Source of the DNA: Rostrohypoxylon terebratum
Taxonomy: Eukaryota > Ascomycota > Sordariomycetes > Xylariales > Hypoxylaceae
Direction: 5' to 3'
DNA: 64,000 nt
Assembly (NCBI GenBank): GCA_022497145.1
Contig: MU385890.1
Coordinates: forward strand, 62,001-126,000
Below the pieces are notes generated by a model. That model did no database searches. It saw nothing but the letters and a program-made list of their open reading frames with translations, and was not told the DNA's origin. Below, piece after piece: positions 10,394-22,489 of the stretch. The number at the start of each line of letters is the position of its first letter. The stretch's first letter is position 1. The position numbers were made by a program, and so were the translations under genes.

Positions 10394-12040
10394 CTAAGCT
10401 TCAGCAGCGATGATGTCAGCGGCTTGCTCGGCGATAGCGTATAGGCTAGCCATCGGGTGGCCGCCTAACGGGCTTGGGAAAATGCTAGCATCACAAATTC
10501 TGAGACCGTCCACTCCCTTGACTTTCAGATCTCCATCTACCACAGTGCCCATAGGACAGCTCCCCGCGGCGTGGAAGTGGGCCTGGCCAACTGCCCTGAT
10601 CCGGTTCTCGATGTCCTTGTCGGTTGAACCCAACTTAAGCGGTTCAAAACCTTCGAACACGAGCTCTTCCTCCTCAATATATTCCTTCATTGCCTCCGTT
10701 TTAAACATAAGCTCGAGCAATCGCCTAACCCCGTAAATCAGACAAGCGCGATCGAGCGCGGTGGTAAAGTAGTTGGGCTCGATGACCGGGTACGGAGCGT
10801 CAGGGTCTTCAGCCAAGGAGATGCGCCCGCGGCTGCTAGGCAGCGTCAGCATAACGGACGTGCACAGGACGGAGCCGTCGAGGGGGAAAGGTCCTAGTGG
10901 GTGATAGACGACGAGGGTCTCCACAAATACGCGCCCTGGTTGTAGCAGGGCCTCGCGCTCAGCCCCAGTGACGCCATCCTCGTCTAGAGCCTTTTCTAAA
11001 ATCTCACGCGGCACCCCTTCGTTGTTGTTAAAATCCGCTGGCATGCCGGCCACGAAGACGGGGTCGGATAGCGCGGGATGGCCTATAGCGAGACCGCGCG
11101 ATGGGTTCTTCAGCTTGAACCATTGGAACAACGCAAAGTGGTCGAAGTACTGCTGACCTACGCCTGGGAGGGCGTGACGTGGGGAAATGCCGCGGGCGAG
11201 TATGGCATCCGGGTCCCCGATGCCTGAGCGGAATAGCAGACGTGGCGTCTGCAGCGAACCAGCAGATAAGATGACTTCCTTTTTCGCAGTGACAATCTCG
11301 CCACCGTCCAGCATGACGCCAACGGCTTTAGGGGGCTTAGCACTATCGTCGATTATAACCTGCAAGACCGGTGTGGCTGTCTTCACAGTCACACCGTCTA
11401 GCGAATATGCGAGATGGCTAGGCTGTCTCTTGCCATCTTTCCAGCTTTCATAGAAGTCGCTTAGTCCGGCTAAACGACCTGTGAAGGGGTCGAGATTTCT
11501 TTCTACCTTGAGCTCTTTCCACCCTTTCTCGATGGGCTCGCGAAGAGGGTATCTCCTAGCTTCGTGGCTGTGGTTGTTGGATGTCACTTTTATGGGACCT
11601 TCGAAACCGTGATGCTCAGCACTAGCCTTAGGGTCGTAAAATTCTTCAGAGCGTTTGAAGTAAGGTAACAACCCTTCGTAACTCCAACGTTTATCCCCTC
11701 CTAAAATTCTTGCCCACACATCGTAGTCCGGGGGATCTCCGCGAGACCATCCGCCATAGTTAAGCACGCTTCCACCTCCTAGGGTCTTTCCGTGAGTAAG
11801 AGTGTGCGTACGACCGGCGGTGGACGGAGTAGGAGCGGTAGGAAATTTCCAATCCAATGCGCTGTTTTGTAAAGCGAAGCCACCTAGAGGCGTTACAGTA
11901 TCATGTTCCGGCGCGGGGTCCTGTCCGGCTTCGACAAGTAGGATGGAGACGTTGGGTTTTGCACTTTTCAGGCGAGATGCCAGAGCGCAGCCGGCGAGAC
12001 CCCCACCAACTATGACATAGTCAAAAGCCATCTGCGACAT
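10394..12040 (-). CDS. GMC-family FAD oxidoreductase, intracellular
   Basis: Single exon, 548 residues from the ATG at 12040. The frame opens upstream only to a TTG, and a second ATG three codons in is also possible. YVIVGGGLAG at the N-terminus is the ADP-binding dinucleotide loop. GKTLGGGSVLNYGGWSRG is a GMC signature. The C-terminal block contains HAAGSCPMG (His490) and SPLGGHPMASLYAIAEQAAD (His528), the likely active-site pair. There is no signal peptide, unlike lignocellulose-type GMC enzymes, so an intracellular alcohol or choline-like dehydrogenase or oxidase role is more likely. The substrate cannot be read from sequence. It faces the FAD oxidase tail to tail. Confidence 0.92.
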   Translation of the reverse strand: MSQMAFDYVIVGGGLAGCALASRLKSAKPNVSILLVEAGQDPAPEHDTVTPLGGFALQNSALDWKFPTAPTPSTAGRTHTLTHGKTLGGGSVLNYGGWSRGDPPDYDVWARILGGDKRWSYEGLLPYFKRSEEFYDPKASAEHHGFEGPIKVTSNNHSHEARRYPLREPIEKGWKELKVERNLDPFTGRLAGLSDFYESWKDGKRQPSHLAYSLDGVTVKTATPVLQVIIDDSAKPPKAVGVMLDGGEIVTAKKEVILSAGSLQTPRLLFRSGIGDPDAILARGISPRHALPGVGQQYFDHFALFQWFKLKNPSRGLAIGHPALSDPVFVAGMPADFNNNEGVPREILEKALDEDGVTGAEREALLQPGRVFVETLVVYHPLGPFPLDGSVLCTSVMLTLPSSRGRISLAEDPDAPYPVIEPNYFTTALDRACLIYGVRRLLELMFKTEAMKEYIEEEELVFEGFEPLKLGSTDKDIENRIRAVGQAHFHAAGSCPMGTVVDGDLKVKGVDGLRICDASIFPSPLGGHPMASLYAIAEQAADIIAAEA

Positions 12041-13228
12041 GGTTTTATCTGACAACTCAGTGTCCAGTGTCTAGTATATTGATGAAAATTGCGGAACATC
12101 AAGTGGCAGAGTACGGGATTTAAGACATGAGAAGTTGGAGCAGTGAGAGCGAGGCACACCAACACCACCGTAACATAGTCATACAACTTGTTACCTAACT
12201 CTAACTACTTCGCTACTGCGTCTATTGGCAGCTTACATAGGTATTATACAAATTAATAGTCTCAAGTTACTTACCAACACTACGACCTTCCAGATCTCAC
12301 ATGGAGGGTTACGCTTTCTCGTCCAACCTCCTCACGTCTCCATGTTCCCGATCGCTGGGCACTAAACAAGTTTATTGGAAACGAGACCAGAAACGAGGCC
12401 AACGAAACCAACAGTAGCACAGACAGGTACCATTCACATCTCAGCTGCAGTAGCTACAGTCGCACATGAACACAAGATCGTAATGCAAGGGAGAAAACGT
12501 TAAATACACTTCAACTTGAGATATCTATACATTTTGATTATGTAAGTTAGACCCTCTATCATGATGTCGCGGATCTATCGGCTTGCTCATTTCAGGAATA
12601 ATGGCGAAATGAGTGGGATGTTTTGTGGATGTTTAAAATCCGGTATGAATCTTCGAAGGATGATTTCCCCGTCTGGGGAAATAAGTACAACAAAAGTCTT
12701 AATGAATTATAATTATCTTTAATAAAAAGAATATTAAAGAAATGGGTATTCCATTAGATCATCTCAGCTACGAAGAGAAATGGAATTTTTCCAATTTTTT
12801 ACCGTCAGAAGTCATGATAACTTCTTCGAACGTCAAACACCGAAGCGGAGGTTAACCCCAAATCCTACTAGGCACCGGCGCACCGCAAGTCCCATTGCGT
12901 ATACTACCTAAATAGGCATATGCAAGGTAGAATGAATACTATGCGTGCTAACCAGAGAGGGCTGTGTATATTGTACCTATCCATATGAAGATGATTCGCT
13001 AATTCGCTAATCAGGTTTGAGATTCGGCTTCTCGTCGGATCTCTCGCAACTTTTTTTCTTGCCTACAAACTACCTATTCTCAATGCCAGAGCCGAGTTCT
13101 TGGCTTGATTTGCTCTACATAGTAAGAAACTTGTCAACCCTTCTCTAATGTCACTAGAACAAGCTGATACAGGCCAAGACTGACACCTACTGTTGCACCC
13201 GAGCCCGCAGCCTTTTTCGGCGCCTCGG
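12041..13228. other. intergenic, no gene seen
   Basis: Promoter side of the GMC gene. AT-rich around 12500-12830, with no protein-like frame. Confidence 0.6.
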
Positions 13229-13766
13229 ATAACCCTATCTCATTTAGACATCGTCGTCGCGAACGCAGGCTTAAGCATCTCAATGGGACCCCTCATCAAG
13301 GTACAGCCCAGTCAAACTGTCAATAGTCTAGACCCGCTGCGACTCGCCCATGCTACCCTGCCTCTCCTGGCCAATGCGCCGGCGGACCCAAGCTTCGTGC
13401 TGCTGGGGAGCATGTAGGGTTTTACAGGGGGGTTAAAGAAAAGCAAGACTCAAGTATCCACTATCAACTAGAGCCTACTGCAAAAAGTAAGATAGTCGCG
13501 CATTTCCTGGTACGCTAACCTACGCAAGTTCACAGTTACATTTTTCGAACACGACGAGAGGGGGCAATATGCATCTTCGATATACATAGATCCAGGGTAA
13601 GGACGAGAATCGAGCACGAGGGGTACTTGGCAGGTTTGGGGTCCAAGCTCCAGACCGCTAGCAACAAGACCGGCTTCGTTCGGACGGACAGACGATGGGA
13701 GATGAAGGAGCTAAGGTTTTCGGAATGGATGAAGCGATGGTGACGACGGACGAATTCGATAGATTT
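13229..13766 (+). pseudogene. decayed short-chain dehydrogenase/reductase
   Basis: Two separated pieces of one classical SDR remain. The first, about 13229-13417, reads LDIVVANAGLSISMGPLIKV and then ATLPLLANAP and SFVLLGSM before a TAG; NAG and the strand after it are SDR hallmarks. The second, about 13672-13766, starts GFVRTD in one frame and continues in another as MGDEGAKVFGMDEAMVTTDE. This matches the C-terminal part of fungal SDRs, where the substrate-loop block usually reads like PGFVQTDMGN-x-GA. The cofactor-binding N-terminus (TGxxxGIG) is missing and the YxxxK centre is not convincing. There are at least two frame changes and one stop, so this is a dead gene. It sits between the GMC oxidoreductase and the methyltransferase and may once have belonged with them. 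Confidence 0.72.
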
Positions 13767-14846
13767 GGCGAAGGATCAAGTAGGTATTATGACAGGACGC
13801 CGTCCAATGCACAATATATGCGCTTTGTAATACACTTATGCACTTCATCAGATTAGAAACTCCTACTGACACATAACGGAGCTTGTTATGCCCGCCACAT
13901 GCAGACTGAACTCGGCAAGTTGCGAGAAGACTTTAGGAACATCTCCTTCGTCAAACGGCGGGGAGACCGAGTGATAACCCTGCTGTAGGGGGTGGGTGGG
14001 TGTCATGTAGGTATGTACATCGTAGCTGCAGGTGGTTCTTAGCTTCATACCTAGGTCCTAGGTACTACCTATGTACTATGTAAGACCTAAGTCCTACCTA
14101 CTATATGTAGGCCCTAGGTAGGTAAGTATAATTCACCACATACTACACCACAGCGACCACACACTACATAGTACATGATATCCAACATTCTCAACGTTCT
14201 GGTAAGTATATCCCAACTACTAATAGTAGCCTCTCCAGATTCTCGGCAGGTTGCTCCTTTGACAAGACTAATTTCCGATCTTTTCCCTTTTTCCTGATTT
14301 CTTGTGGGTCGTGGTAGTTTTTGATATTCCTCTGGTGGAATAAGCGTCGTAACATCGTCCAAATAAGCTTAAGTAAATCTATCCAGGGTCCATGTTCCAA
14401 GGTTCTTACCATTATACGTGTATAGCTTCATCCAACTCTCACTGCTCTTAGCACCAAGCACCAAGAAAACAACCTCTTCGTGCTCTGTAACATAACCAGT
14501 TCGACGGCACTGATTTACACACGCCAACTTGGTAAGTTCCGTTGGTTCCCGTCCCGTCCATTCTCACCGAACCCGGTTCGACCTAGCAGGACGACGCATT
14601 CCTCCGCCTATGACAAAAGGAGATAAGACCTAAGTAAGTTAGCCAAGATGCTGGGTACCACTTCGAAAAGGAAGGCATGGGACCTCGATTTCCATAATAA
14701 TCCCACGTAATGGCTGTTCGGAAACATAGGTGGTGTGAACCTACGATCTCCAGGCCTCGGTTCATCTGTCATCGTGCTGGTGCTGGAACAATATAGGACC
14801 TAGGTAGTCATATTCACGTACAACGTAAACACTTAATTTCCAAAAC
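13767..14846. other. intergenic region rich in CCTAGG words
   Basis: Contains the exact 17-bp palindrome at 14048, further CCTAGG words at 14110-14123 and 14794-14808, and CTACATAGTAC at 14163. It is the promoter region of the methyltransferase. No gene is supported. Confidence 0.6.
14048..14064. repeat. 17-bp palindrome TACCTAGG-T-CCTAGGTA
   Basis: Perfect copy of the intergenic palindrome, part of a dense cluster of related TAGGTA words from 14048 to 14130. Confidence 0.7.
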
Positions 14847-16070
14847 ATGAGGCCCACTACGTATCACCACCTTACCAATACCCTCCGGCGGGGCTCGCGG
14901 TCGCGTCTTACCCAGCAGCAACAGCAGCAGCGTTATCACCATCGCACTCTGAATATTTCCGGGCTCGCCTCCACCAGGTTTGCCTCCACCGGGTTTCAGC
15001 GATGTGCCATACGCGCCCAGGTCCCCGGGAAGGCGCTTACTATTAGATGCTTCAGCAGCAGCACCGCCACACTCAAGGAGCAAGCTCCGGCCGCGGAGGA
15101 AGACTCTGAGAATTTTTGGCGCGTTTCGGCGGACGACTCCCAGTTCTGGGATGATTATGTGTCGACTCGGCCGAAGTACAATGACGCTTTCTATAACGAG
15201 ATCTACAACCACCACAAGGCGCATTCGTCCAAGTGGGAGGTTGCCCACGATGTTGGTTGTGGCGCCGGTCAAGTTTCCGAAGAGCTGGCCTCGCGCTTCG
15301 CTCATGTTGTAGCCTCCGATATCAACGACACCCACTTGGTCGTGGCCAAGCGTCGTCTTCAACCCAACTTCAGTGCCGAGCGTATCTCCTACACTCACTG
15401 CATGGGAGAGGATATCATCAAGCACCATGCGCCAGGCTCTGCTGATTTAGTCGCAGCAGCGGAGGCCATGGTTCTTATGGACGAGAAAGTTGCGCTGGAG
15501 AATTTCCAGCGTCTACTTCGACCCGGCGGGACCCTGGCCTTTTGGTTTTACGGGCGCCCCACGTTTTCCGATCTAAAGCTGCGCGCTCAGGCCCAGCCAC
15601 TGATCGACGCGATCATGGTCCGTAATTGGGCCAAGGTGATCCGGGGCAGCGGTGAGAAGCGCATAGCCGGCTTCAAGCGCGCGGCAGAGGGTATGGCGTC
15701 GTGGCTTGACTACGTTCCTCTCGACCCCGAGGCGTGGACGGATGTTAGGAGGATCAAGTGGAATACTAGCGCCACCTTGCCATTCTTTGGTGAGGAGGCG
15801 TGCGGGTTCCCGATTAAAGCCACGAGTAGCGTAAAGCCTAGGGAACACGTCGAAGAGCGTGAGAACCCGAATTGGTGGAGAAATGATTGGGATCTTGCGG
15901 AACTGAAGAAGTATTTCCGCGTGCTCTTCCCAGGATTCCAGGCGGCTATTGGGGAGGGCGACGAAGAGATAAATCGCATGTTTGCTGAGTTGGAAACTTA
16001 CTTTGAAGGAGAGGGCAAAATAAGGCAATTCACTTGGCCTGCTGTTTTAGTGACAGCCACTAGGAAGTAA
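14847..16070 (+). CDS. class I SAM methyltransferase (Crg1/Tmt1 trans-aconitate methyltransferase-like)
   Basis: Single exon, 407 residues. The first 75-80 residues are basic, Ser/Arg-rich and contain a Q6 run, and may be a mitochondrial presequence. The enzyme core starts near NFWRVSADDSQFWDDYVSTR, as in the Crg1/Tmt1 group. SAM motif I is VGCGAGQVSEELA (about residues 136-148). Motif II acidic residues follow in VVASDIND, and LLRPGGTLAFW is the later strand. The C-terminal region (WTDVRRIKWN) also fits that group. Yeast relatives methylate small carboxylic acids such as trans-aconitate or handle lipid-like toxins; the substrate here is unknown. The GC-rich coding sequence contrasts with AT-rich flanks. 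Possible partners in a small cluster are the oxidases at 8-12 kb and the SAT4 protein next door. Confidence 0.88.
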   Translation: MRPTTYHHLTNTLRRGSRSRLTQQQQQQRYHHRTLNISGLASTRFASTGFQRCAIRAQVPGKALTIRCFSSSTATLKEQAPAAEEDSENFWRVSADDSQFWDDYVSTRPKYNDAFYNEIYNHHKAHSSKWEVAHDVGCGAGQVSEELASRFAHVVASDINDTHLVVAKRRLQPNFSAERISYTHCMGEDIIKHHAPGSADLVAAAEAMVLMDEKVALENFQRLLRPGGTLAFWFYGRPTFSDLKLRAQAQPLIDAIMVRNWAKVIRGSGEKRIAGFKRAAEGMASWLDYVPLDPEAWTDVRRIKWNTSATLPFFGEEACGFPIKATSSVKPREHVEERENPNWWRNDWDLAELKKYFRVLFPGFQAAIGEGDEEINRMFAELETYFEGEGKIRQFTWPAVLVTATRK

Positions 16071-16587
16071 CAGTCTTCAAGTAGGGAAAATATTTACTCT
16101 GATAAATATGTTATGAGGATTTTCTACCATCTGTATCGATTCTGTCTTAGCAATCTGGGGACTAGGTAGCGATCAAACAAGGGGTTAGGGGAAATCAAAG
16201 GCAACGTGGTACTTTACGATTCATGAAGGAATGACAAATCAAATAAAGACTATTTCAAATTTTGAAATCCTTCGAGTCATAATCACATAGTGAGCACTAT
16301 TTTACGAAATACGTAAGATTTCCTTGAAATTTTTTTCATTCGTTTTGCCGTTGATTGGGATTTATCTCCCACAGACCCAAAAAAGGGTCTCGGCTAAAAA
16401 ATACTTATGAACGGTAGGTATCTTTGATATACAAAGGAATTATACTATACACTTAAGGTATACGTATTTAAATCTCGTAATGAAACATACGTGATTGGGT
16501 TCCAAGCTCCCTCGCGGCCGTATATCATTAGTAATCGTGTTAACATAGTACAAATATCCGCCCAATGATCCGCCCAAACTCCTAATT
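16071..16587. other. convergent intergenic, no gene seen
   Basis: AT-rich 3'-3' spacer between the methyltransferase and the SAT4-type gene. There is nothing coding. Confidence 0.65.
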
Positions 16588-17943
16588 TTATACATGTTCC
16601 ACTTGAGCAGGCTGGCTGCCTATGTGGACGCTTCGATCGACGGTAATTCCGCGGCCCGGTCTCACGTTTTCTTCGGAGTGATTATTGTCGGCGGTGATGT
16701 CGACATCTACTCCTCGGACGTTGTCGGTAAGCCCGATGTCGTCCTTGTAGTCGGATACAGATCCTAGGGGGTAGCTTCGGGCAGTACGGCTAATGCCACT
16801 ACTCCCTGGTTGGTGCGAAAAGTACGACCCCTGATGCTTCTGCCTTACGGGACGACCGCGCATCAAAAGCCATATCGGTCGGTATGTCGGGAGACAGGCA
16901 CTAAGAACCGCCGTTGACAATTCGATGACTGCCCAGAAGAAGACGGGAGATGTGTAGTCTAGGTATGAAAGTTAGTCGTAAGAAAAAAAAAATAGTAAAA
17001 GGGGTGAGATAAATCTTACAGGTCTCGTCGTTGAAGTGAAGGGTCAGACGTTCGCCGACGTGAACATATATGAGAGCACGAGTGAGACTGAAGGCACAGA
17101 CGCTGAATTATAGTTAGCACGTAAGTCGCACAACATAACATTAAGGGGTTGACGTGAGAACGTACGTTGCACCGAGAAGGAACATCACCAACACACCCAG
17201 CTTCTGCTTCAGGGGTAACTGTAGTTGGAAAACCATAGGGATCGGCATGACGAGAATGACGACGTCGATGAGGATATCCGAGATAGCCATGCCGTACCAT
17301 AACGCTAGACCGTCGACACACTTGTTGTGGTAGAAGGCCTCGATGAACGGGGTGATCGGGAAGCAGGTAAAAAGGTTGGCGAAGAAAAACGAGACCGTCC
17401 AGCTCACGACAAGACCGAGAACGACCTGGGATGCGATCTTGAATGGCTTTCCATAAAAGATGTTCATGTAAAAGACCAAGATGGACGATTTCACGAATCC
17501 TAAGCCGACTGTGGATAAAATGTTGACCGCGAGTTTGCACTATAGACAGTTGGTACTGGATCATTCACATTTCACCGAAATCGAAAATGAAGCCTACCTT
17601 TTCGTAAATGACAAATCGCGGGTCGTCAAGAAGAGGTTGTCCGTCCGGTCCAACCGTCTGATGCTGACCGAGCTGGCCGTCGATGGCAGCAACCAGCTGT
17701 ACCACACAACATCCGACAGAAACAGCCTACTTTTGTTAGTAAATTCGTTTCCGTTTGCGAAATCTGGATATATCGTACAGCTCCGGCAACGACAAGCCAA
17801 TCGTCCAACTTGATACCCTTTCCGAGAGCCTTGGCCCATAATCGCAAAGCAACGCAGACGATGGGTAAGATCAGGAAAGCTACCCCGAGGCCGATCATCT
17901 GACTCTGGGAATAGTTATCCGCGATATCCTCGATGACACCCAT
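16588..17943 (-). CDS. SAT4/fungal rhodopsin-domain integral membrane protein
   Basis: Five exons: 17943..17779, 17726..17598, 17539..17166, 17102..17020 and 16958..16588. Introns are 52, 58, 63 and 61 nt, all GT-AG, giving 373 residues. The order of blocks matches the family: an N-terminal helix (GLGVAFLILPIVCVALRLWA), KLDDWLVVAGA, DGQLGQHQTVGPDGQPLLDD, KSSILVFYMNIFYGKP, LILD-type helices with DVVILVMPIPMVFQLQLPLK, GATVCAFSLTRALIYV, and ELSTAVLSACLPTYRPIWLL. About seven helices and a hydrophilic 90-residue tail are predicted. Members sit in the plasma membrane; some are receptors or occur in secondary-metabolite clusters (SAT4, sterigmatocystin and trichothecene regions). The function here is unknown. 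Two of the five exons are too short to be seen as long open frames. Confidence 0.92.
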
Positions 17944-20900
17944 CTTGAACTTGAGCGCTTATGCCCGCGGCGCAAAGTTGACGGAGGGGGAAAAGATGTC
18001 GGCGGTCGTTGGTGGGAAAAGAATGACGAAATCTAGAGTGATCTAGAGGTAGTTGAATAACCACTCTAGAAAAACTCGAGATGCTGACTTTTCACCCAAG
18101 TCGAAAAGAAAGTATTGTATCTACTACCTATACAGCGCTACCATCACTCATCCTATCTACTAAACTCCGGGTCTGCCAGCGTGGGGTCTATGCATTATAA
18201 ATATCTTCTTACGCATGCGGTCCTAATCCGTGGACATCTTACATAGTACATCTAGTACATCTAGGTGCAGGCTACATAGTTACAAGGTCTTCGACGGCCT
18301 ACTCTACACCAATGGGGCAGGTGATGGGGTCAAGACGGATACCACGGTGCCACCAATATGATCCCACAATATCACCCTACCGTGACTAGTCACCTATTTT
18401 AACAATAACCCGAATGGTAACTAAATAATCTTGATTTTTCCCTCTTTTGCTTCTTCCGGTCTGTTTCTTCTTTAACTCCATCTGTCTACGGGTCTACGGT
18501 GCTAAGCAGCCAGGTAGGTAGGGTTCCCAGGCTACTACCTAGTAATTAGTTTTCTACCACACCCTATATCGGGATGGATATCGATTTAACTTAGCAGCCG
18601 AGTTACTGCTACACTACTACGTACTTACGCTACTAGACTAACCACCCTTGAGACCCTCAAAACCCTTAAGACCCTAGACTTCGGAGGGGGGACTTACATA
18701 CTATGTAGTAAGAGTTCGGTATTGTGGGAGTGGGGTTTCGAATCGCCTCAACCCATAATTGCAACCACGTAACCCCTCATCAGAGGTCTAGCTACGACGT
18801 AAAACAGTTTTCGTTTCTTGTAGGGCGCCGAATCAGGGCGATCAGGTTCAGGCGATTGCTTAGGTACTAAGTAGGTGTGGGCACGCCGCGGACACGGAGA
18901 CGGAAGCTCAGCAGTCATCTTCAGCGGGTATCATTTGGAATCTTCCAAGGGTTCTTCTGGAATGCTAACACGACAGATTGGCCGCGTTGACAGGCGGGAT
19001 GGTGGGCTGGCTGGCTGGCTGGGTCGCTGGATACATACTAGAAGTACAGCATATTGGAGGGGGGGATCTTACCGAGTTGAGGGATCGGAAAATCAGGAAA
19101 GACGCAGTAATCCGTTATAATTTTGCTGTATACACCATATCCGTCATGCCCAGCGAATTCTTCTTAGCCAATGCCGGCGCTAGATGAGATCTAATTGGCC
19201 CCGCGTCGGGTTCCAACTTCTTTTGAGAATCCTTCAGCAGTGCTGACACGCATGGCGATGCAGTAATATTCTGCACAAATGCGGTACGACCAGCGTATCT
19301 TGGTATTTTGATGGCCAACCAGGGGTTGCTTATCGTCCCATCTACCCTAAATTGGCCAATGACGATTCAAGAAAAAGTCTACTATAGTAGTATCATATCC
19401 ACAGCTCTTCGCTTTAAAGCCACATTGTCCAATCACGTACGTCGATGTCCGGGTTTCGATGGAGATAGATTCAGCATCTCATGCCCTCGTGGCACACTGC
19501 AGAAACTTCAAAACTCCAAGTACCATCGTCTCTGATGCAAAACTATCCTGCTACTCTACCTAGTTTACTTGGTAACCATCTAGGTTCTAGGTAGTAATCG
19601 TACCTACCTATGCGATCCTGGCACATATCCGTCATATCGTGAACCTTTAATTCCTTGACAGAGTCCTTAACAGACAAGCACTAGCCAGGTCCGCCAGGTC
19701 CAAGGTACGTAGTAATCTACCTAGGTCCTACTAGGTAACATTCAAGGCAAGTTCCGAACCCTGAAGCCACCTGGGCGAGGTTGCCTCGATGATACCAAAG
19801 TATTTTAGCGATTTTTTTTACAAGTATTTTAGAAAGTACTTTACCAAGTTTGTTACCAAGCTCGTTTCCAAGCAACTGCCTGATTACCTATACGATACTA
19901 GTACTATAGTATTATCCTAGCAGCATTTTTTTGACAAAGGGCCGAAGCCTGCTGAGCCAAGTAACAGGAATAGACAAAAGAGAGTACGAATACTTACTAG
20001 GCTGCTAGGTCAGCTTATCCCGATCCTCCCCTCACTAACTATGTCCGTAAATTGATGGATGTGAGATCATAACCTTTCCCAGATCAGTTAATCGATAGTT
20101 TGTCAAGCTTATGCGCGAAGACGTTCCATCGCATAATTGGGTCGGAGTGCGAGTGGGTGGGATCTTGCGGGAGGCGGTATTATGTTTCGGTAGGTAAATC
20201 CGCGGTCGTGGAATCGATGGAATCACTCTATCTTGACAAGCTGTGTGTAGGCATACCTAGGACTACTAGGTCTGTCACCATAGGTCTAGGACTCTAGGTA
20301 AAGGATCGTCAGATCTATCGACCGTTACGATGAGTTTGTTAGTCATTCGCAGATCTCTTTGACAGTCTAACGCCTACAAATTACTAGATAAAATGGTAAT
20401 CAATTCCGATTTTCAACCTCCATGCATATTTGCTTGAACGAAAAGATTCCCCTACGATCAACTACAGATTTCATTATTTAAACTCGAATCCATCGCCAGC
20501 CACTTCTTTTGACAGACTACGCCACAAAACCCCCACGATGCCAGCACCACTTGTCTATGAGAAGAAAAAAAGGATTCAAAACAAGTGGATTAGTCCACCA
20601 GATTATTGGTAATCAACTTAACCAACTTTTGATCAGGTGACGATATCCTTCTTCTCTAAAACGCATATTATGGTGGATGTGAGGTTGGGAAAGATGCGAT
20701 GGTTACCAACGTCTCATTTTTTCATTTATTTATTTATTTTATTTTATTTTATTTTATTTTTATTTTTTCACAAATGTGAACTCCAAATTTTTGACCGTGC
20801 GTATCTCAAGGTAACATTTATCATCATGAGTAACATCGTGGTTTCTCCGTGGACTTCAAAATTTGTAAAGGGGTTAGTTGACAAGAGACGGTATCTTAGA

Positions 20901-22358
20901 ACGACCTCCGTGCAACTTAGCTGCGTCCCTATTAGTTGAAGGCATCTAGAAGTGAATATGTGGTATTACTAAAGTCAAGAGAAAGGAGTTATCGTCTCTT
21001 ACGGTTAGTATAGTTCAGGCAAAGCAGTCCCCGAGCACCGAGCAAAGATACCTATATGCACGATGCTACCTATCCATATAGACGACGACGTCAGCACATG
21101 TTGGTGTCTCTCGGTTAAGTATTGTTACATTTCTCGTTATTTTCCGGTTTGAAGAACCAAACTCTATCAACGTGGTCCTGGAATTCGTTACATCGTACTC
21201 AATCTTAGTTGATATACCCCTTTGACTATACTGACCCCTATAGGAGTGCATGTGTAGTTGGTCATGTGCAATTATTTCGAACATTTTTACTATACTGGAT
21301 GGAGTTAAATGATGAGTTGAGATTTTAGGCTTCGTCAAACATCTGCAGAGGTCGTCTGTAAACTAGAAACAGGAAGACAATAATTTACAATAACTTACGA
21401 ACGTTCTTTTTTTATCATCTTGGGACTGCTTTGCCTCATCCAATTCCTTCGGCTTTGGCTGAGGTCAGATCTCGCTTGTGAACCATCGAATCTGTGTTTG
21501 GTAAAGCCCGCGGACCTTGAGACTAGAGTCTTAAGCTTGTTGAAGTGTCAAGATACGGCCGGTAGTTAGGTAGGACCTAGGTATGGATGGCATCAAAGTA
21601 GCGGCCTTTGCAAACCTAGTCCGGCTCGTAAACATTTAGACTATCATCATGAATGTCCAGGCTTCACACTTCACAATCCGGAACTTCATCCGTTGCCGTC
21701 ACATCTCTAAAGCTAACAATGTAACAAACATCTGAGCTAAGCGATGATGGTATCAGCAAACGAGCCTTTCCAAGATATCGAGAATACGACCAAAGTCTAG
21801 AACCAGGCTAAGACATATCGATATCCTTACCGATATCTCGATTGTGTTTTGAGGAGTACATAGTACGTCGGTAGCTGTCGCAGTCGCCTCTTGATCCAAG
21901 GGGTGAAATAGGTGAATTCTCGGAGAGATCCATAGGCTCGAGCACATCGACGGCGTATGTTCTGCATTTGACCCCTCTCGACTCCATCGTATTTTCGCCT
22001 CGTCTCCAACACGTCTCCATCATGTCTCCATCGTACAAAGTTGTTGATCTAACGTCCCTATATGATCTCTTATAAGATGGAGGGGGCGATATCTTGACGT
22101 TTCCGTCTCTGGTCCCTTCCCGTGTTAGGTAGCTCAAACTAGTCGGCGTTGCGCGGAAACCTGGCCAAAGGTAGATTTAGAGTTCCCTCCGTGCCTGGTT
22201 CCTTGCATGAAGGCAACGCCAGGACCACGTTGATACCGTTGACTAGCGGGTGGACGTAGCCGACATCTCGGGGATGTGGCGATTTGGGAAGCTTTGGAGC
22301 CGACGTCGATACTGCATACACAACAGTATCTGCAAGGAACCAATTGTCGGGCCTAAAC

Positions 22359-22455
22359 CATCATGGGAATAGAACCGGCCGGACAGATCTCATATTGTGT
22401 AGGGGTTTCCGTTATGCATGGGTCTGAGACCTGCTTTTTGAGGCTTTGTCTCTGT

Positions 22456-22489
<34 letters not shown>

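Noticed and set aside
19115..19318. Minus-strand frame ending LAPALAKKNSLGMTDMVYTA
   Set aside because: Vaguely protein-like but opens at TTG, and no neighbouring exons or recognisable motif were found.
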